This document shows, piece after piece, positions 1 to 8,550 of a stretch of 64,000 nucleotides of DNA; positions within the stretch are counted from its first letter, which is position 1; every line of letters begins with the position of its first letter. The notes under the pieces are model-generated. The model was not told where the DNA came from, did no database searches, and saw only the letters and a list, made by a program, of their open reading frames with translations. This stretch comes from Lachnospiraceae bacterium (lineage in GTDB: Bacteria > Bacillota > Clostridia > Lachnospirales > Lachnospiraceae). The translations under genes and the position numbers were made by a program. The DNA lies in the NCBI GenBank assembly GCA_910575105.1, contig CAJTDK010000012.1, positions 62,001-126,000 on the forward strand. Direction: 5' to 3'.

Positions 1-695
1 AGTGCGTACCGCAAGCACACCTGTGCCGGAGTTACACCGTACTTCCCCGCAAGCTCCACGATCAGCTCATCCTCAAGAACCCTTCCCCGGCCGATCGGGC
101 TCCACGCCTGCACCAGAATCCCATGCTCCTGACAATATCTGACGACGGTTTCCTGGGTATACCCCGGATGGAACTCAATCTGATCTACCATCGGCCGGAT
201 CCAGCAGTTTTTCAGGAGATTATCCATATGGTGGGGCAGGAAATTGCTGAGTCCGACAGCCCGGACCTTCCCTGCCTCATAAAGCTCTTCAAGCGCCCGC
301 CAGGTCTCGATGTCAAGTCTCTTCCAGTCTCTGTGATCCGGCGACGGCTGCGGCCAATGTATGAGGTAGAGATCCAGATAGTCCGTCCCAAGCCGTTCAA
401 GACTATCTGCACATGCCGCCTTCGCCCCCTCGTATCCCATCTCGTCCTTCCACAGCTTTGATGTGATAAAAAATTCCTCCCTGGGTATCCCGCTCTCCTT
501 CACCGCCTGTCCAAGATAGCTTTCCGTCCCATAGAAGGATGCCGTGTCGAAATAGCGGTAGCCGCTTGCAACCGCCTCTTTCAGAATCCCCACATTGTCC
601 CCCGTAGCCGCCTTGTATGTGCCGAAGGCGACGCAAGGGATCTTTACGCCGTTATTCAAGGTATATGTATCCGAAATATGGTTAAGTCTCATCAT
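1..695 (-). CDS. Aldo/keto reductase (partial, C-terminus outside the window)
   Basis: NAD(P)H-dependent oxidoreductase of the aldo/keto reductase superfamily; the reading frame is open to the left edge, so about 231 N-terminal residues are visible. Family signatures can be read directly: the FDTASFYG block with catalytic Asp and Tyr, the TSKLW segment with the catalytic Lys, LIHWP with the catalytic His, and a GLSNF segment. This resembles the small YvgN/2,5-diketogluconate reductase type. I chose the ATG at 695, preceded by AAAGGA about seven bases away; ATG 692 is equally possible. The substrate cannot be predicted. It is followed by an unrelated DUF2971 gene, so it is probably a single unit. 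Confidence 0.9.
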   Translation of the reverse strand, partial: MMRLNHISDTYTLNNGVKIPCVAFGTYKAATGDNVGILKEAVASGYRYFDTASFYGTESYLGQAVKESGIPREEFFITSKLWKDEMGYEGAKAACADSLERLGTDYLDLYLIHWPQPSPDHRDWKRLDIETWRALEELYEAGKVRAVGLSNFLPHHMDNLLKNCWIRPMVDQIEFHPGYTQETVVRYCQEHGILVQAWSPIGRGRVLEDELIVELAGKYGVTPAQVCLRYA

Positions 696-768
696 ATTCA
701 TTCCTTTCTTTGGTAATAGAGAAAATTCGTATCCGTATTTCCTGCGCACTCTTCAATCTGCGTCTCAC

Positions 769-1626
769 TTAATATCTCAGCTTTATATTGGATAGCGACA
801 CCTCCGCCTCATATCCTTTTGTGTACAACATGTACTCCATCCCGCTCTTGGCCAGGTCAATATGGTTCTGCGGCGCGATCATAATCTCCTCGACAGGAAG
901 GTTTTTCTCACTCAGCAAAATCTCAATATAAGGAAGCATAAATCCGTCCTTGGCCCGGAAATACACCTTCGTATCCTTCTGCTTTTTAAAAATAAACCGG
1001 TACTCCTGTTCCTCTGCAAATCCCCCATGCTTAAAAAGCATGGCATAGACGTCCGCCGTCCGCTGAAATTTCCTGCAGGCTTTTTGATAAGTGCCGTCTT
1101 TGCGGTTCCTGCGCCCCATATCCAGCACTTCATCCAAGGGCATCCGAAAGAGATTGGGCAGATAATTGCAGATATTTTTCCGGATAAGCTGCTTCTGCTT
1201 CTTCCCGTCATAAACCACAAGCCCATGGTAGGCAATCTCCGCCGCCTCCTCAATCCTTGCTATGATCTCATCGCTGCGAAAGCCTATGTTATACCCAGTC
1301 TTGTTCCCGAACTCTGACCACATCGTAATGCTGTCCCGGCATTTTGAAAAAGAAAGGACAAAATACTCCCGGCTCTTCTCCCTCCCGGCATAGATGGAAT
1401 CCTTAAGAAACATCTCCTTAAGCGCCGTATCTTTGATATGCTCCCCGCACACCTCGTCGATGATCCCGTAAATATATGAAAACTCAGTGGGATCATTCAA
1501 AAAATCGCTCTTTGTGGCCCAAAAGCAGTTGTGGTTGATAATACCATTAATCCCGTTGCTCTTTGTATAATGATACAGAATGCTGCCCTTCTCTGCCTGT
1601 TCCAGCTTTACCTGTCTTCCTGACAT
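769..1626 (-). CDS. DUF2971 domain protein
   Basis: A 285-residue cytoplasmic protein of the DUF2971 family. The N-terminal signature is clear: a YHYTK motif, then a glycine/isoleucine-rich step, a FWATKSDFLNDPTEF segment, and later FVLSFSKCRDSITMWSEFGN. No signal peptide or membrane segment is seen. The start has a long purine-rich ribosome site (AGGAGAGGGGGAG) just before ATG 1626. DUF2971 proteins have no firmly established function; they are often accessory genes and some lie near defence genes, but nothing here ties this copy to defence. It stands alone between the aldo/keto reductase and the copper operon. Confidence 0.8.
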   Translation of the reverse strand: MSGRQVKLEQAEKGSILYHYTKSNGINGIINHNCFWATKSDFLNDPTEFSYIYGIIDEVCGEHIKDTALKEMFLKDSIYAGREKSREYFVLSFSKCRDSITMWSEFGNKTGYNIGFRSDEIIARIEEAAEIAYHGLVVYDGKKQKQLIRKNICNYLPNLFRMPLDEVLDMGRRNRKDGTYQKACRKFQRTADVYAMLFKHGGFAEEQEYRFIFKKQKDTKVYFRAKDGFMLPYIEILLSEKNLPVEEIMIAPQNHIDLAKSGMEYMLYTKGYEAEVSLSNIKLRY

Positions 1627-1814
1627 GTTCTCCCCCTCTCCTGATCAAACATATGTTATTCCCTGTGTCAAATGAACGTCCATGTTCCGTCTTTTTCCTC
1701 TATTCTTATGATAACTGCTTTTGATGGATTTGTACACCAATTTCATCTGTTCTTTTATAAAATGCGTGACGGTACAATTACTGTTCACGGCTCAGGAATG
1801 CGCACTGGCTGACA

Positions 1815-1864
1815 CAAAAAAGCACACTGCCGGCTCACCCACAAGCCGGACAGTGTACTTTTTC
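1815..1864 (-). terminator. Intrinsic terminator of the copper operon
   Basis: An inverted repeat with arms around CACACTGCCGGCT and AGCCGGACAGTGT and a short loop, followed on the minus strand by a run of six T (the AAAAAA at 1816-1821 on the plus strand). It lies just downstream of the copA/copZ stop at 1885. The other flank is also T-rich, so it might work in both directions. Confidence 0.8.
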
Positions 1865-1884
1865 AGCATTATCGTTTTTGTTTC

Positions 1885-2094
1885 CTACGCAATTCCAATC
1901 ACCTGATAATCCTGCTCTTCCACCGCCTTTTTCAGCACGTCATCGGAAATCTGTGCATTTAAGGTTACGACTGCCGTTCCTGCCTCGTGGCTCACTTCCG
2001 CCCCGGAAACCTCCGGAAGCGCCTCTAATACCTTCTTCACTCTCGCCTCACAATGCCCGCACATCATACCTTCGATCTTCATTGTTTTTTTCAT
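1885..2094 (-). CDS. copZ: CopZ-like copper chaperone, internal in-frame start within copA
   Basis: The last 69 codons of copA form a complete heavy-metal-associated domain with MCGHC (Cys12 and Cys15 in this numbering). The Met codon at 2094 is preceded by AAGGAGG at eight-base spacing, a near-perfect Shine-Dalgarno inside the copA frame. By family knowledge CopZ carries Cu(I) to CopA. Two products are therefore possible: a CopA-CopZ fusion and free CopZ from internal initiation. An ancestral copA stop lost by point mutation or frameshift would give this arrangement. Free expression is inference; the ribosome site and domain boundary are seen directly. Confidence 0.55.
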   Translation of the reverse strand: MKKTMKIEGMMCGHCEARVKKVLEALPEVSGAEVSHEAGTAVVTLNAQISDDVLKKAVEEQDYQVIGIA

Positions 2095-4545
2095 AGTTAC
2101 ATCCTCCTTAGATTCTTTTTTATTGATAAAATTATTACTATTGCTGTCTTTCCGGCTGCATACATCCGGTTCATCAAGCGGCGGTACGCCTATTGCCGCC
2201 TTATTTTTGCGTTTCTTATCCCTGCTGGCGTCGTGCATCTGAAAAAAGTTGAGCCGCAGCGCATTGGTCACCACGCAGAAGCTTGACAGGCTCATGGCCG
2301 CCGCCCCGAACATAGGGTTTAGCTTCAGGCCGAATAACGGGAACCATACCCCCGCTGCCAGCGGTATGCCGATGACATTGTAGAAAAATGCCCAGAACAG
2401 ATTTTCATGGATATTCGTAAGCGTGGCGCGGCTCATCCGGATGGCCGCCGGAACGTCGCTGAGCCTGCTCTTCATCAGCACCACGTCCGCCGCGTCGATG
2501 GCGATGTCCGTCCCCGCCCCGATGGCGATACCCATATCTGCCCTGGTAAGCGCCGGCGCGTCGTTGATCCCGTCGCCCACCATTGCAACCTTTCCCTTTT
2601 CCTTCAGGGCGCGGATGACACTTTCCTTGCCGTCCGGCAGCACGCCTGCGATCACCTGGTCAACCCCTGCCTGCTCTCCGATGGCTTTGGCCGTACGCTC
2701 ATTGTCCCCCGTCAGCATCACCACATGGATGCCCATATTCTGGAGCTCTTTTACCGCTGCCGGGCTGTCTTCCTTCATCACGTCCGCCACGGCGATCAGT
2801 CCCAAAAATTCCCCGTTCCTGCCGAAAAACAGCGGGGTCTTCCCCTGTCCGGCAAGCTCCTCTGCCTTCTGTGACATCCCATCCGAAAGCTTAACCTCTC
2901 CGGAAATAAACTTCTTGTTTCCGCCGATCAGCCTGTCACCGCCAAGCTTCGCCGTCAGCCCGTTCCCGGCAACCGCCTGGAAATCCGTCACCTCTGTTCC
3001 TTCGTATCCTCTGCCGGATATGAGAACATCCTTTATCTCCTCTAACCGGCCTTCCCCAAGGGCGAGAACCGCTCTGGCCAGCGGATGCTCACTCTTTTTC
3101 TCCAGCACATATGCATAGGCAAGAAGCTCTTTTTCTGCCACGCCTTCTGCAGCGCAGATATCCGTCACCTCCGGCTCACCCCTTGTGATCGTTCCGGTCT
3201 TGTCAAGAGCCACGATCTGCATCTTGCCTGTCTCCTCCAGGGAGACCGCCGTCTTGAACATAATGCCGTTCTTCGCGCCCATGCCATTACCCACCATGAT
3301 TGCCACCGGCGTCGCAAGCCCTAAAGCGCAAGGACAGCTGATGACCAGCACAGAGATCCCTCTCGCCAATGCAAAGCCGATCCCCTGGCCCGCCAGGAGC
3401 CATACTGCGATCGTCACTGCAGCGATCCCAATGACCACCGGCACAAATACGCCAGAAACCTGATCTGCTACCTTGGCGATAGGCGCTTTTGTAGCCGCCG
3501 CGTCACTGACCATCTGGATGATCTGGGAAAGAGTCGTATCCTCGCCCACCCTGGCCGCCTCGCACTTTAAGAATCCGGACTGGTTCAGGGTCGCCGCCGA
3601 CACCGTATCGCCCGCTTCCTTATCGGCCGGGATGCTCTCCCCGGTAAGTGCCGCCTCATTGACCGCGCTGCTGCCCTCCAGCACAATACCATCTACCGGT
3701 ATATTTTCGCCGGGACGCACCACGAAAATGTCTCCTTTTTTCACCTGCCCGATGGGAACCTCTGTCTCTTCTCCATCCTTTATGATCACCGCCGTCTTCG
3801 GCGCAAGCTTCATCAGGCTCTTTAAAGCGTCCGTCGTCCTTCCCTTTGACCTAGCCTCCAGCATCTTCCCTACCGTGATCAACGTCAGGATCATAGCCGC
3901 CGATTCAAAGTAGAATTCGTGCATGCAGGCCATTACTCCATCCATGTCCATCCGCATCTGAGCGTCCGTCATGGCAAATAAAGCATAAGTGCTGTACACG
4001 TAGGATGCCCCCGCACCCAGAGCCACCAGCGCGTCCATATTGGGGGCTCCGTGGACCAAGCTCTTAAAGCCGCTGATGAAAAACTTCTGATTCACCACCA
4101 TCACAGCCGTCGTGAATAGGAGCTGCACAAGCCCCTGGGCCACATGGTTTTTTGCCAGGATCTCCGGCAGCGGCCAGTTCCACATCATATGTCCCATAGA
4201 TACGTACATCATTGGTATCAAAAGGCACAAGGATGCAATCAGCCTCTTTTTCATTCTGGGCGTCTCGCGGTCTTTCAGCAGCTCTTCCGCCCCAGCCGCT
4301 CCGCCCGCACTGCTCATGCCGCCTGCACCGCCGGGCGTGTTCCCGCCGCCTTTTTTTGACGCGCCATACCCGGCATCCGTAACGGCGGCGATAATCGCGG
4401 CCGCATCCGCCTGTCCCTCCACGCCCATTGAATTAGTGAGGAGGCTTACCGAGCAGGAGGTCACGCCAGGCACCTTCGACACGGCCTTCTCCACCCGCGC
4501 ACTGCAGGCGGCACAGCTCATGCCTGTTACTGTATACTGTTCCAT
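1885..4545 (-). CDS. copA: Copper-exporting P1B-type ATPase with C-terminal CopZ-like domain
   Basis: Cu(I)-translocating membrane ATPase, 886 residues. In order: an N-terminal heavy-metal domain with GMSCAAC (Cys11, Cys14); a Gly/Ala-rich linker (about 75-95); paired transmembrane helices; the A-domain; the CPC ion-binding motif in SCPCALGLATP; the phosphorylation site DKTGT; GDGINDAP; and the membrane-8 MSLSS segment. The canonical ATPase ends near NALRL. A charged linker of about 50 residues follows, then a complete second heavy-metal domain with MCGHC (Cys829, Cys832). That domain starts at an internal Met with its own strong ribosome site, listed separately. csoR lies 35 bp upstream in the same operon, so copper-induced expression is expected. 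The extra C-terminal domain is unusual because Firmicutes CopA and CopZ are normally separate proteins. Confidence 0.95.
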   Translation of the reverse strand: MEQYTVTGMSCAACSARVEKAVSKVPGVTSCSVSLLTNSMGVEGQADAAAIIAAVTDAGYGASKKGGGNTPGGAGGMSSAGGAAGAEELLKDRETPRMKKRLIASLCLLIPMMYVSMGHMMWNWPLPEILAKNHVAQGLVQLLFTTAVMVVNQKFFISGFKSLVHGAPNMDALVALGAGASYVYSTYALFAMTDAQMRMDMDGVMACMHEFYFESAAMILTLITVGKMLEARSKGRTTDALKSLMKLAPKTAVIIKDGEETEVPIGQVKKGDIFVVRPGENIPVDGIVLEGSSAVNEAALTGESIPADKEAGDTVSAATLNQSGFLKCEAARVGEDTTLSQIIQMVSDAAATKAPIAKVADQVSGVFVPVVIGIAAVTIAVWLLAGQGIGFALARGISVLVISCPCALGLATPVAIMVGNGMGAKNGIMFKTAVSLEETGKMQIVALDKTGTITRGEPEVTDICAAEGVAEKELLAYAYVLEKKSEHPLARAVLALGEGRLEEIKDVLISGRGYEGTEVTDFQAVAGNGLTAKLGGDRLIGGNKKFISGEVKLSDGMSQKAEELAGQGKTPLFFGRNGEFLGLIAVADVMKEDSPAAVKELQNMGIHVVMLTGDNERTAKAIGEQAGVDQVIAGVLPDGKESVIRALKEKGKVAMVGDGINDAPALTRADMGIAIGAGTDIAIDAADVVLMKSRLSDVPAAIRMSRATLTNIHENLFWAFFYNVIGIPLAAGVWFPLFGLKLNPMFGAAAMSLSSFCVVTNALRLNFFQMHDASRDKKRKNKAAIGVPPLDEPDVCSRKDSNSNNFINKKESKEDVTMKKTMKIEGMMCGHCEARVKKVLEALPEVSGAEVSHEAGTAVVTLNAQISDDVLKKAVEEQDYQVIGIA

Positions 4546-4580
4546 ATATCTGTCACCTCTTCGAAATTCGTTTGCACCTG

Positions 4581-4904
4581 TTATCTCATCAGCTTCTGCA
4601 AGGTCACTACCAGCTCGTCAATAGTCTCTTCGTTCCCTGCCCGGATGTCCTCCGCCACACAGGTACGAATATGATTTGCAAGCAGCACCTTGTTGAAACT
4701 GTTCAGCGCCGCGTTGATCGCTGAGACCTGTACCAGGATATCTGTACAGTACGTATCCTGCTCGACCATGCGCTTTACCCCCCGGACCTGGCCTTCGATC
4801 CGGCTTAGACGGTTGATCAAATCCCGGTATTCCTTCTCCGAGCGTTCCTTTGTCTTGCCGCAGCTACATTCTCTGGTCTCTTCTGCCTTATGGATATCTT
4901 CCAT
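4581..4904 (-). CDS. csoR: CsoR-type copper-sensing repressor
   Basis: A 107-residue DUF156/CsoR-family repressor that releases DNA on binding Cu(I). The core reads RLSRIEGQVRGV, then a Cys in TYCTDIL, then His and Cys in NHIRTCV. These are the Cys-His-Cys copper ligands of CsoR, as opposed to the formaldehyde- or nickel-sensing relatives. I placed the start at ATG 4904, which has AGGAGGTGA about ten bases upstream; a longer frame to 4964 begins only with TTG and would start inside the leader. The N-terminus has an extra CSCGK cysteine cluster of unknown use. It is the first gene of the operon with copA. Confidence 0.92.
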   Translation of the reverse strand: MEDIHKAEETRECSCGKTKERSEKEYRDLINRLSRIEGQVRGVKRMVEQDTYCTDILVQVSAINAALNSFNKVLLANHIRTCVAEDIRAGNEETIDELVVTLQKLMR

Positions 4905-4975
4905 AAAATAAAACTCACCTCCTTGGTCTAACAATATCCTGCCCTTTGGATTTACTTTTTCCAAATGACAAGGTT

Positions 4976-5004
4976 ATTATATACCCTTGCAGGGTATTTT
5001 TCAA
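4976..5004 (-). promoter_or_regulatory. csoR promoter with CsoR operator in the -35/-10 spacer
   Basis: On the minus strand a -35 TTGAAA (5004-4999) and a perfect -10 TATAAT (4981-4976) are separated by exactly 17 bases. The spacer contains the inverted repeat ATACCC-TGCAA-GGGTAT (4981-4997), which matches the G/C-tract palindromes bound by CsoR proteins. A repressor bound there would block RNA polymerase directly. The layout is seen in sequence; binding is inferred from family knowledge and from csoR being the next gene. Confidence 0.85.
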
Positions 5005-5194
5005 GGTTTTTTTCTTCTAAAATTTAACCTGAATTATTCACGGCAGTATAACCACACATAAAATCTGCCGTAGCTACCATTACAATCATTCTTAATACCT
5101 CTCCCTGCCATAAGGCAGCCTAAAAAAGGGCAGACTTCTCCTATGAGAGGTTTAAAAGCGTATTGTGGTTGTCAAGGTTCGTTAATCGCTGCCG
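5005..5194. other. Spacer between copper promoter and IS remnant
   Basis: No gene seen. It contains short inverted repeats: CGGCAG/CTGCCG (5041-5070), CTGCC-ATAA-GGCAG (5105-5118), and CCTCTC near 5099 facing GAGAGG near 5145. One of these could be a worn IS terminal end, because IS1380-type ends begin with CC, but I could not identify the matching left end. Confidence 0.4.
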
Positions 5195-5375
5195 TTATTC
5201 CAACTGCGGCTGCAGACTGCGGATATTTTCCAGTGTCTCGTAGAATTCTTTCTTGCAGGGACAGCTGCTGCACAGTTTGATATATTTGTATCGTGCTGTT
5301 CTTACCACTCTTGCGGCAATTTTCAGCAGTTTAAAACGAATGGTATCTATGCGCTGTTTTCTCATGCTTCACCTT
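5195..5375 (-). mobile_element. Remnant of an IS1380-family transposase (C-terminal tail)
   Basis: Read from 5365 to the stop at 5195, the minus strand encodes 56 residues beginning MRKQRIDTIRFKLLK, followed by AARVVRTARY and LCSSCPCKKEFYETL. This pattern of basic residues followed by a KLxxxxPxxxxFxxxL segment is typical of the extreme C-terminus of IS1380-type DDE transposases. The catalytic domain and left end are absent. The join with the upstream ABC gene lies near 5366-5380, where that gene's frame abruptly runs into this sequence in another frame. It is an IS scar that can no longer move by itself. Confidence 0.65.
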
Positions 5376-5786
5376 TTTCTTTGTATTGATATCCATGCCC
5401 ACTTCCTGAAAAAGCCTTTTTAACTGTTTCTGGATGATGGAATCATTGATGAAAAAGCCTTTGTAGCCTTCTCTGATCAGGAAAACGTTGTCTGCGGCCA
5501 AAAGCCCTTGGATCAGATTCTCATCTTTGAGGATTGAATACACATTGTTTTTCATCCGCGGGTGGACCGCGTAGGTATTCACCAGCTTCTCTCGTATATA
5601 GACACGTCCGTACAATAGCTGCCTGTTGTTGGCAACACAGTCGATAAATTCGTCCAGTCCGTAAGAATCCAGCGGCACAAGCCCCATGATTTCTCCCCCA
5701 AACAACTGGAAATTAAAATTATTCAAAAGTTTCTGTCCCTGGCCTATGCAGGTCACCCGCTCCATTCGCAATATTTCCCGTCTCAC
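5366..5786 (-). pseudogene. Truncated RbsA-like ABC ATPase-type protein, cut by IS remnant
   Basis: About 140 N-terminal residues of an ABC-ATPase-like protein. The order resembles sugar-transporter ATPases (LLNNFNFQLFGGEIMGLV, then AADNVFLIREG, like the SVAENIFLGR segment of RbsA). The Walker A site is not canonical: GLVPLDSYGLDEF stands where GxxGxGKST should be, so ATP binding is doubtful even in the intact ancestor. The frame leaves the family after DINTKKK and ends in IS sequence at 5331. It begins with GTG directly after the histidine kinase stop (AAGGAG four bases upstream), so it was the third gene of that operon. Such non-canonical ATPase-like genes beside YesM/YesN pairs are my recollection for Lachnospiraceae. 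Confidence 0.65.
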
Positions 5787-5787
5787 G

Positions 5788-6819
5788 TTACTCCTTTACA
5801 CCCTTCATCTGTCTCTCACTGGTGATCAGAGGCAGTGCGATCACCGTATCTGTCCCTACGTCCGGTGTGCTGTAGACCGTCATGCCGTATTCCGCCCCGA
5901 AGATCAGATGGATACGATTATTTACATTGGCAATGGCAATTCCGCCCTTATCCTTTGACAGCTGGATGCTTTCAAACACCGGCTGGTTCAGCTGATGGTT
6001 CAGCCGCTCTAACACCTCCGGCGGCATCCCCACGCCGTCATCATTGATCTCAATGATCAGCCGCCTTTCCGTGCATTTTAACACAATGCGGATCGTGCCG
6101 CTTCCCAGCTTGTGCTCAATGCCATGGATAATGCTGTTCTCTACGACCGGCTGTATGGTAAGCTTTGGAAGCAGGCACCTAAGCAGAAATTCGTCCTCCC
6201 GGTCATATTCGATCTCCAGATTCACCCGGTCCTCAAATCTATGCTTCTGTATAAGGAAATACACCTTTGCATTCTCAAGCTCCTCCTCCAATGTCACCAT
6301 ATTCTCTACCTTGCTGATGGTATAGCGGAAAAATGTCGCCAGCGCTTCCGTCATCTCCGCAACCGTGTCATTGCCCTCCAGCATTGCCTCACTCCGTATG
6401 CTGTCCAGGGTATTATATAAAAAATGGGGATTGATCTGGTTCTGGAGAGCCAGATACTGCGCCTGCCTTTTATTCGCGTTCAGCAGCTGATCCGATTCGA
6501 TCAGCCGGACCAGGATCTTCGTGAGTTCCTCCATACTGGGTGAAAGCATACAGCTTTCCTCTTTCATCCCTGTGCTCGTATAGCCCATCAGAAACAAATT
6601 CAGGTTTTTGTCTACCCTCTGATACGTCTTATATATGGCAAAGTAAAAAAAGATAAGGCTGATGAGGAATGCTCCTGTGCATACTCCTGCAGCTTCCACG
6701 TATTTTCTTGTCTTAATCACACGAATCCATATACCCAGAACGCAAAACAGCCAGAAAACAAAAATCCCCGTATAAAGTATCTGTATCCTGCAGCTTAGAT
6801 AACGCCATCTTCTTTCCAT
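5788..6819 (-). CDS. YesM-type sensor histidine kinase
   Basis: A 343-residue membrane sensor kinase of the His_kinase (LytS/YesM) group. It has two membrane segments (about 15-33 and 44-64), then a helical linker. The phosphoacceptor His is in NQINPHFLYNTLDSIR, the N-box in QPVVENSIIHG, and the glycine box in INDDGVGMP and DKGGIAIANVNNRI. The gene appears intact. I chose ATG 6819 (AGAGGG five bases upstream); GTG 6822 directly precedes it. It lacks a large extracytoplasmic sensor, so it may sense through membrane partners. Its cognate regulator just upstream is broken and the gene downstream is truncated, so the pathway is probably dead. Confidence 0.88.
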   Translation of the reverse strand: MERRWRYLSCRIQILYTGIFVFWLFCVLGIWIRVIKTRKYVEAAGVCTGAFLISLIFFYFAIYKTYQRVDKNLNLFLMGYTSTGMKEESCMLSPSMEELTKILVRLIESDQLLNANKRQAQYLALQNQINPHFLYNTLDSIRSEAMLEGNDTVAEMTEALATFFRYTISKVENMVTLEEELENAKVYFLIQKHRFEDRVNLEIEYDREDEFLLRCLLPKLTIQPVVENSIIHGIEHKLGSGTIRIVLKCTERRLIIEINDDGVGMPPEVLERLNHQLNQPVFESIQLSKDKGGIAIANVNNRIHLIFGAEYGMTVYSTPDVGTDTVIALPLITSERQMKGVKE

Positions 6820-6830
6820 CACGTCCCTCT

Positions 6831-8413
6831 CTATCCATACAGTTTTCTGTATTCCCCAGGCTTAATCCCAGTATATTTTTTAAACAGCGCCGTAAAATGC
6901 TTTAGATCCGAATGACCCACCCTGTTGCAGATATCCTTGACATTCTCATTAGTTCCCTTTAACAGTTCCTTGGCCTTCTCCATCCTTAACTGAACCAGAT
7001 ATTCCGAAAACCCGATTCCCATCTCTTTTTTTATCAAACTGCTGAAATATCCCGGACTGAACCCGACTATCCCGGCGATCTCATCCAGGGTGATCCCTTC
7101 CATATAGTGATTCTGCATATACTGCTTCGCTATCCTGACCGGTCTCCTTCCGTCCTCCTTCTGTACTCACAGGTTCTTCTGTATGATCTTGTCCAGACAG
7201 TCCTTAAGGGCATCGAACAGTTCACCAAGATTATGACAAAGCTCGCATCTCTCAGAAAATCCCATGATCTCCTCATTTTCATTTCCGCTTTTTGTCATGG
7301 CATGCATGCCTAGTGAGACAACAATACTGTTGTAATCCCTTCCCAAAATATCCTTTTCCAGCGTATCTTCTAATTTTTTTACACACTCATTTACCATCTG
7401 TTCATCGCACAGATCGATCGCTTTTCCAAATTCATTGTTAAACTGGGCAATCACTAAGGACCAGTCCTTCTCACTCTCCTGCTTTGGCATCTCAAGAAGC
7501 TTTTCACAGCCCTCCAGTACAGCCTCCTTCAAGCCCTCAAGAGCACTCTCAAGAGAATCCCACAGTTCCACCGGCGACTTTACTTTTTTCCCCAGGGCTG
7601 CAGAAAATGTCATCTTCCACATCTCAAATCTTTTTGCCGACAGCTTATTGATAATCACACGGACAGCATTTCTGAACTCTTTTTCCCTTTCTTCTACGTA
7701 ATTGCAGAGCACATAACATTTGTTCTCCTCCATGCATATTTCGTAATCGCTGCACAGGCCTGACAGCTCACGATGTATCGTCGGCTCAAATCCGTCCATT
7801 GTCTTCTGCAATGCTTTTTTATCATATTTTTTCATACTGTAAAGCAGGCGGAGAGCAAAACACTGGAAATAACCAGGAGCAAAGTGATAGTAATACTGCT
7901 CATTCACGCTCTCTATCTCCGAATTCTGTCCCAATGAAACAGACATGGGAAGATCAAAGATCAGATCGTGCCTTCTTTTCATATTCTCGTCCTCGATATA
8001 TTCGTACAGCTTCTTCCCCGCTGCGATCCGCTTCCTTTCTTTTTCAATGCTTTTTTTCGCATTCTGGAGAGCCTCTTCAAGCTCTGCTTTTTTTATTGGT
8101 TTTAACAGATAGCCACTGACTCCGTGAGTGATCGCCGCCTTAGCATAGGCAAAGTCTGCATAGCCGCTGACAATAATCACCTCCAGCGGAAGATTCATCT
8201 CGCGCCCTTTTTCGATAACCTCAATCCCGTCGCAGCCAGGCATACGAATATCCACAATCAGAATATCCGGCTTTTTTCCCGGAGTGCCTTAATCGTATCC
8301 GGCCCGTTATGGAGAAAGCCGATAATCTCCATACCAAGGCTCTCCCAGTCACAAAGCCTCTCAATAAGTCTGCACAGCTTCTTTTCATCATCCACCACCA
8401 AAACTTTAATCAT
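6831..8413 (-). pseudogene. YesN-type response regulator (receiver + AraC HTH) with frameshift and stop
   Basis: The ATG at 8413 opens a receiver domain (MIKVLVVDDEKKLC). The frame is lost in a six-A run (T run at 8272-8277): adding one A restores KPDILIVDIRMPG with the phosphoacceptor Asp. The second piece continues through SGYADF and LLKPIKK, then a long linker, and stops at a TGA (7167-7169) after IIQKNL. In the same frame the AraC-type DNA-binding domain resumes (RIAKQYMQNHYMEGITLDEIA) and ends at 6831 with PGEYRKLYG. Two independent lesions in one gene suggest real decay. A homopolymer sequencing error could explain the first lesion but not the TGA. It is the first gene of a regulator-kinase-ABC-like operon. 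Confidence 0.82.
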
Positions 8414-8550
8414 CTATAATCCCACCTCATTATCAGCCACTGCCCGATCCATAAGCCTCATCCCACTGTACATGCAAATGCACAGTCTGCGCGGACAGTT
8501 ATCATTACCTTGCACCGACCTAATTGAAGCAACAATTTCTAACCCTGTCC

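Noticed and set aside
4905-4964. N-terminal extension of CsoR
   Set aside because: It needs a TTG start with no ribosome site and runs over the AGGAGGTGA that serves ATG 4904.
7119-7170. Natural gene split of the response regulator into two genes
   Set aside because: The two parts are in the same frame, separated only by one TGA, with no ribosome site before the AraC part; a nonsense mutation is simpler.
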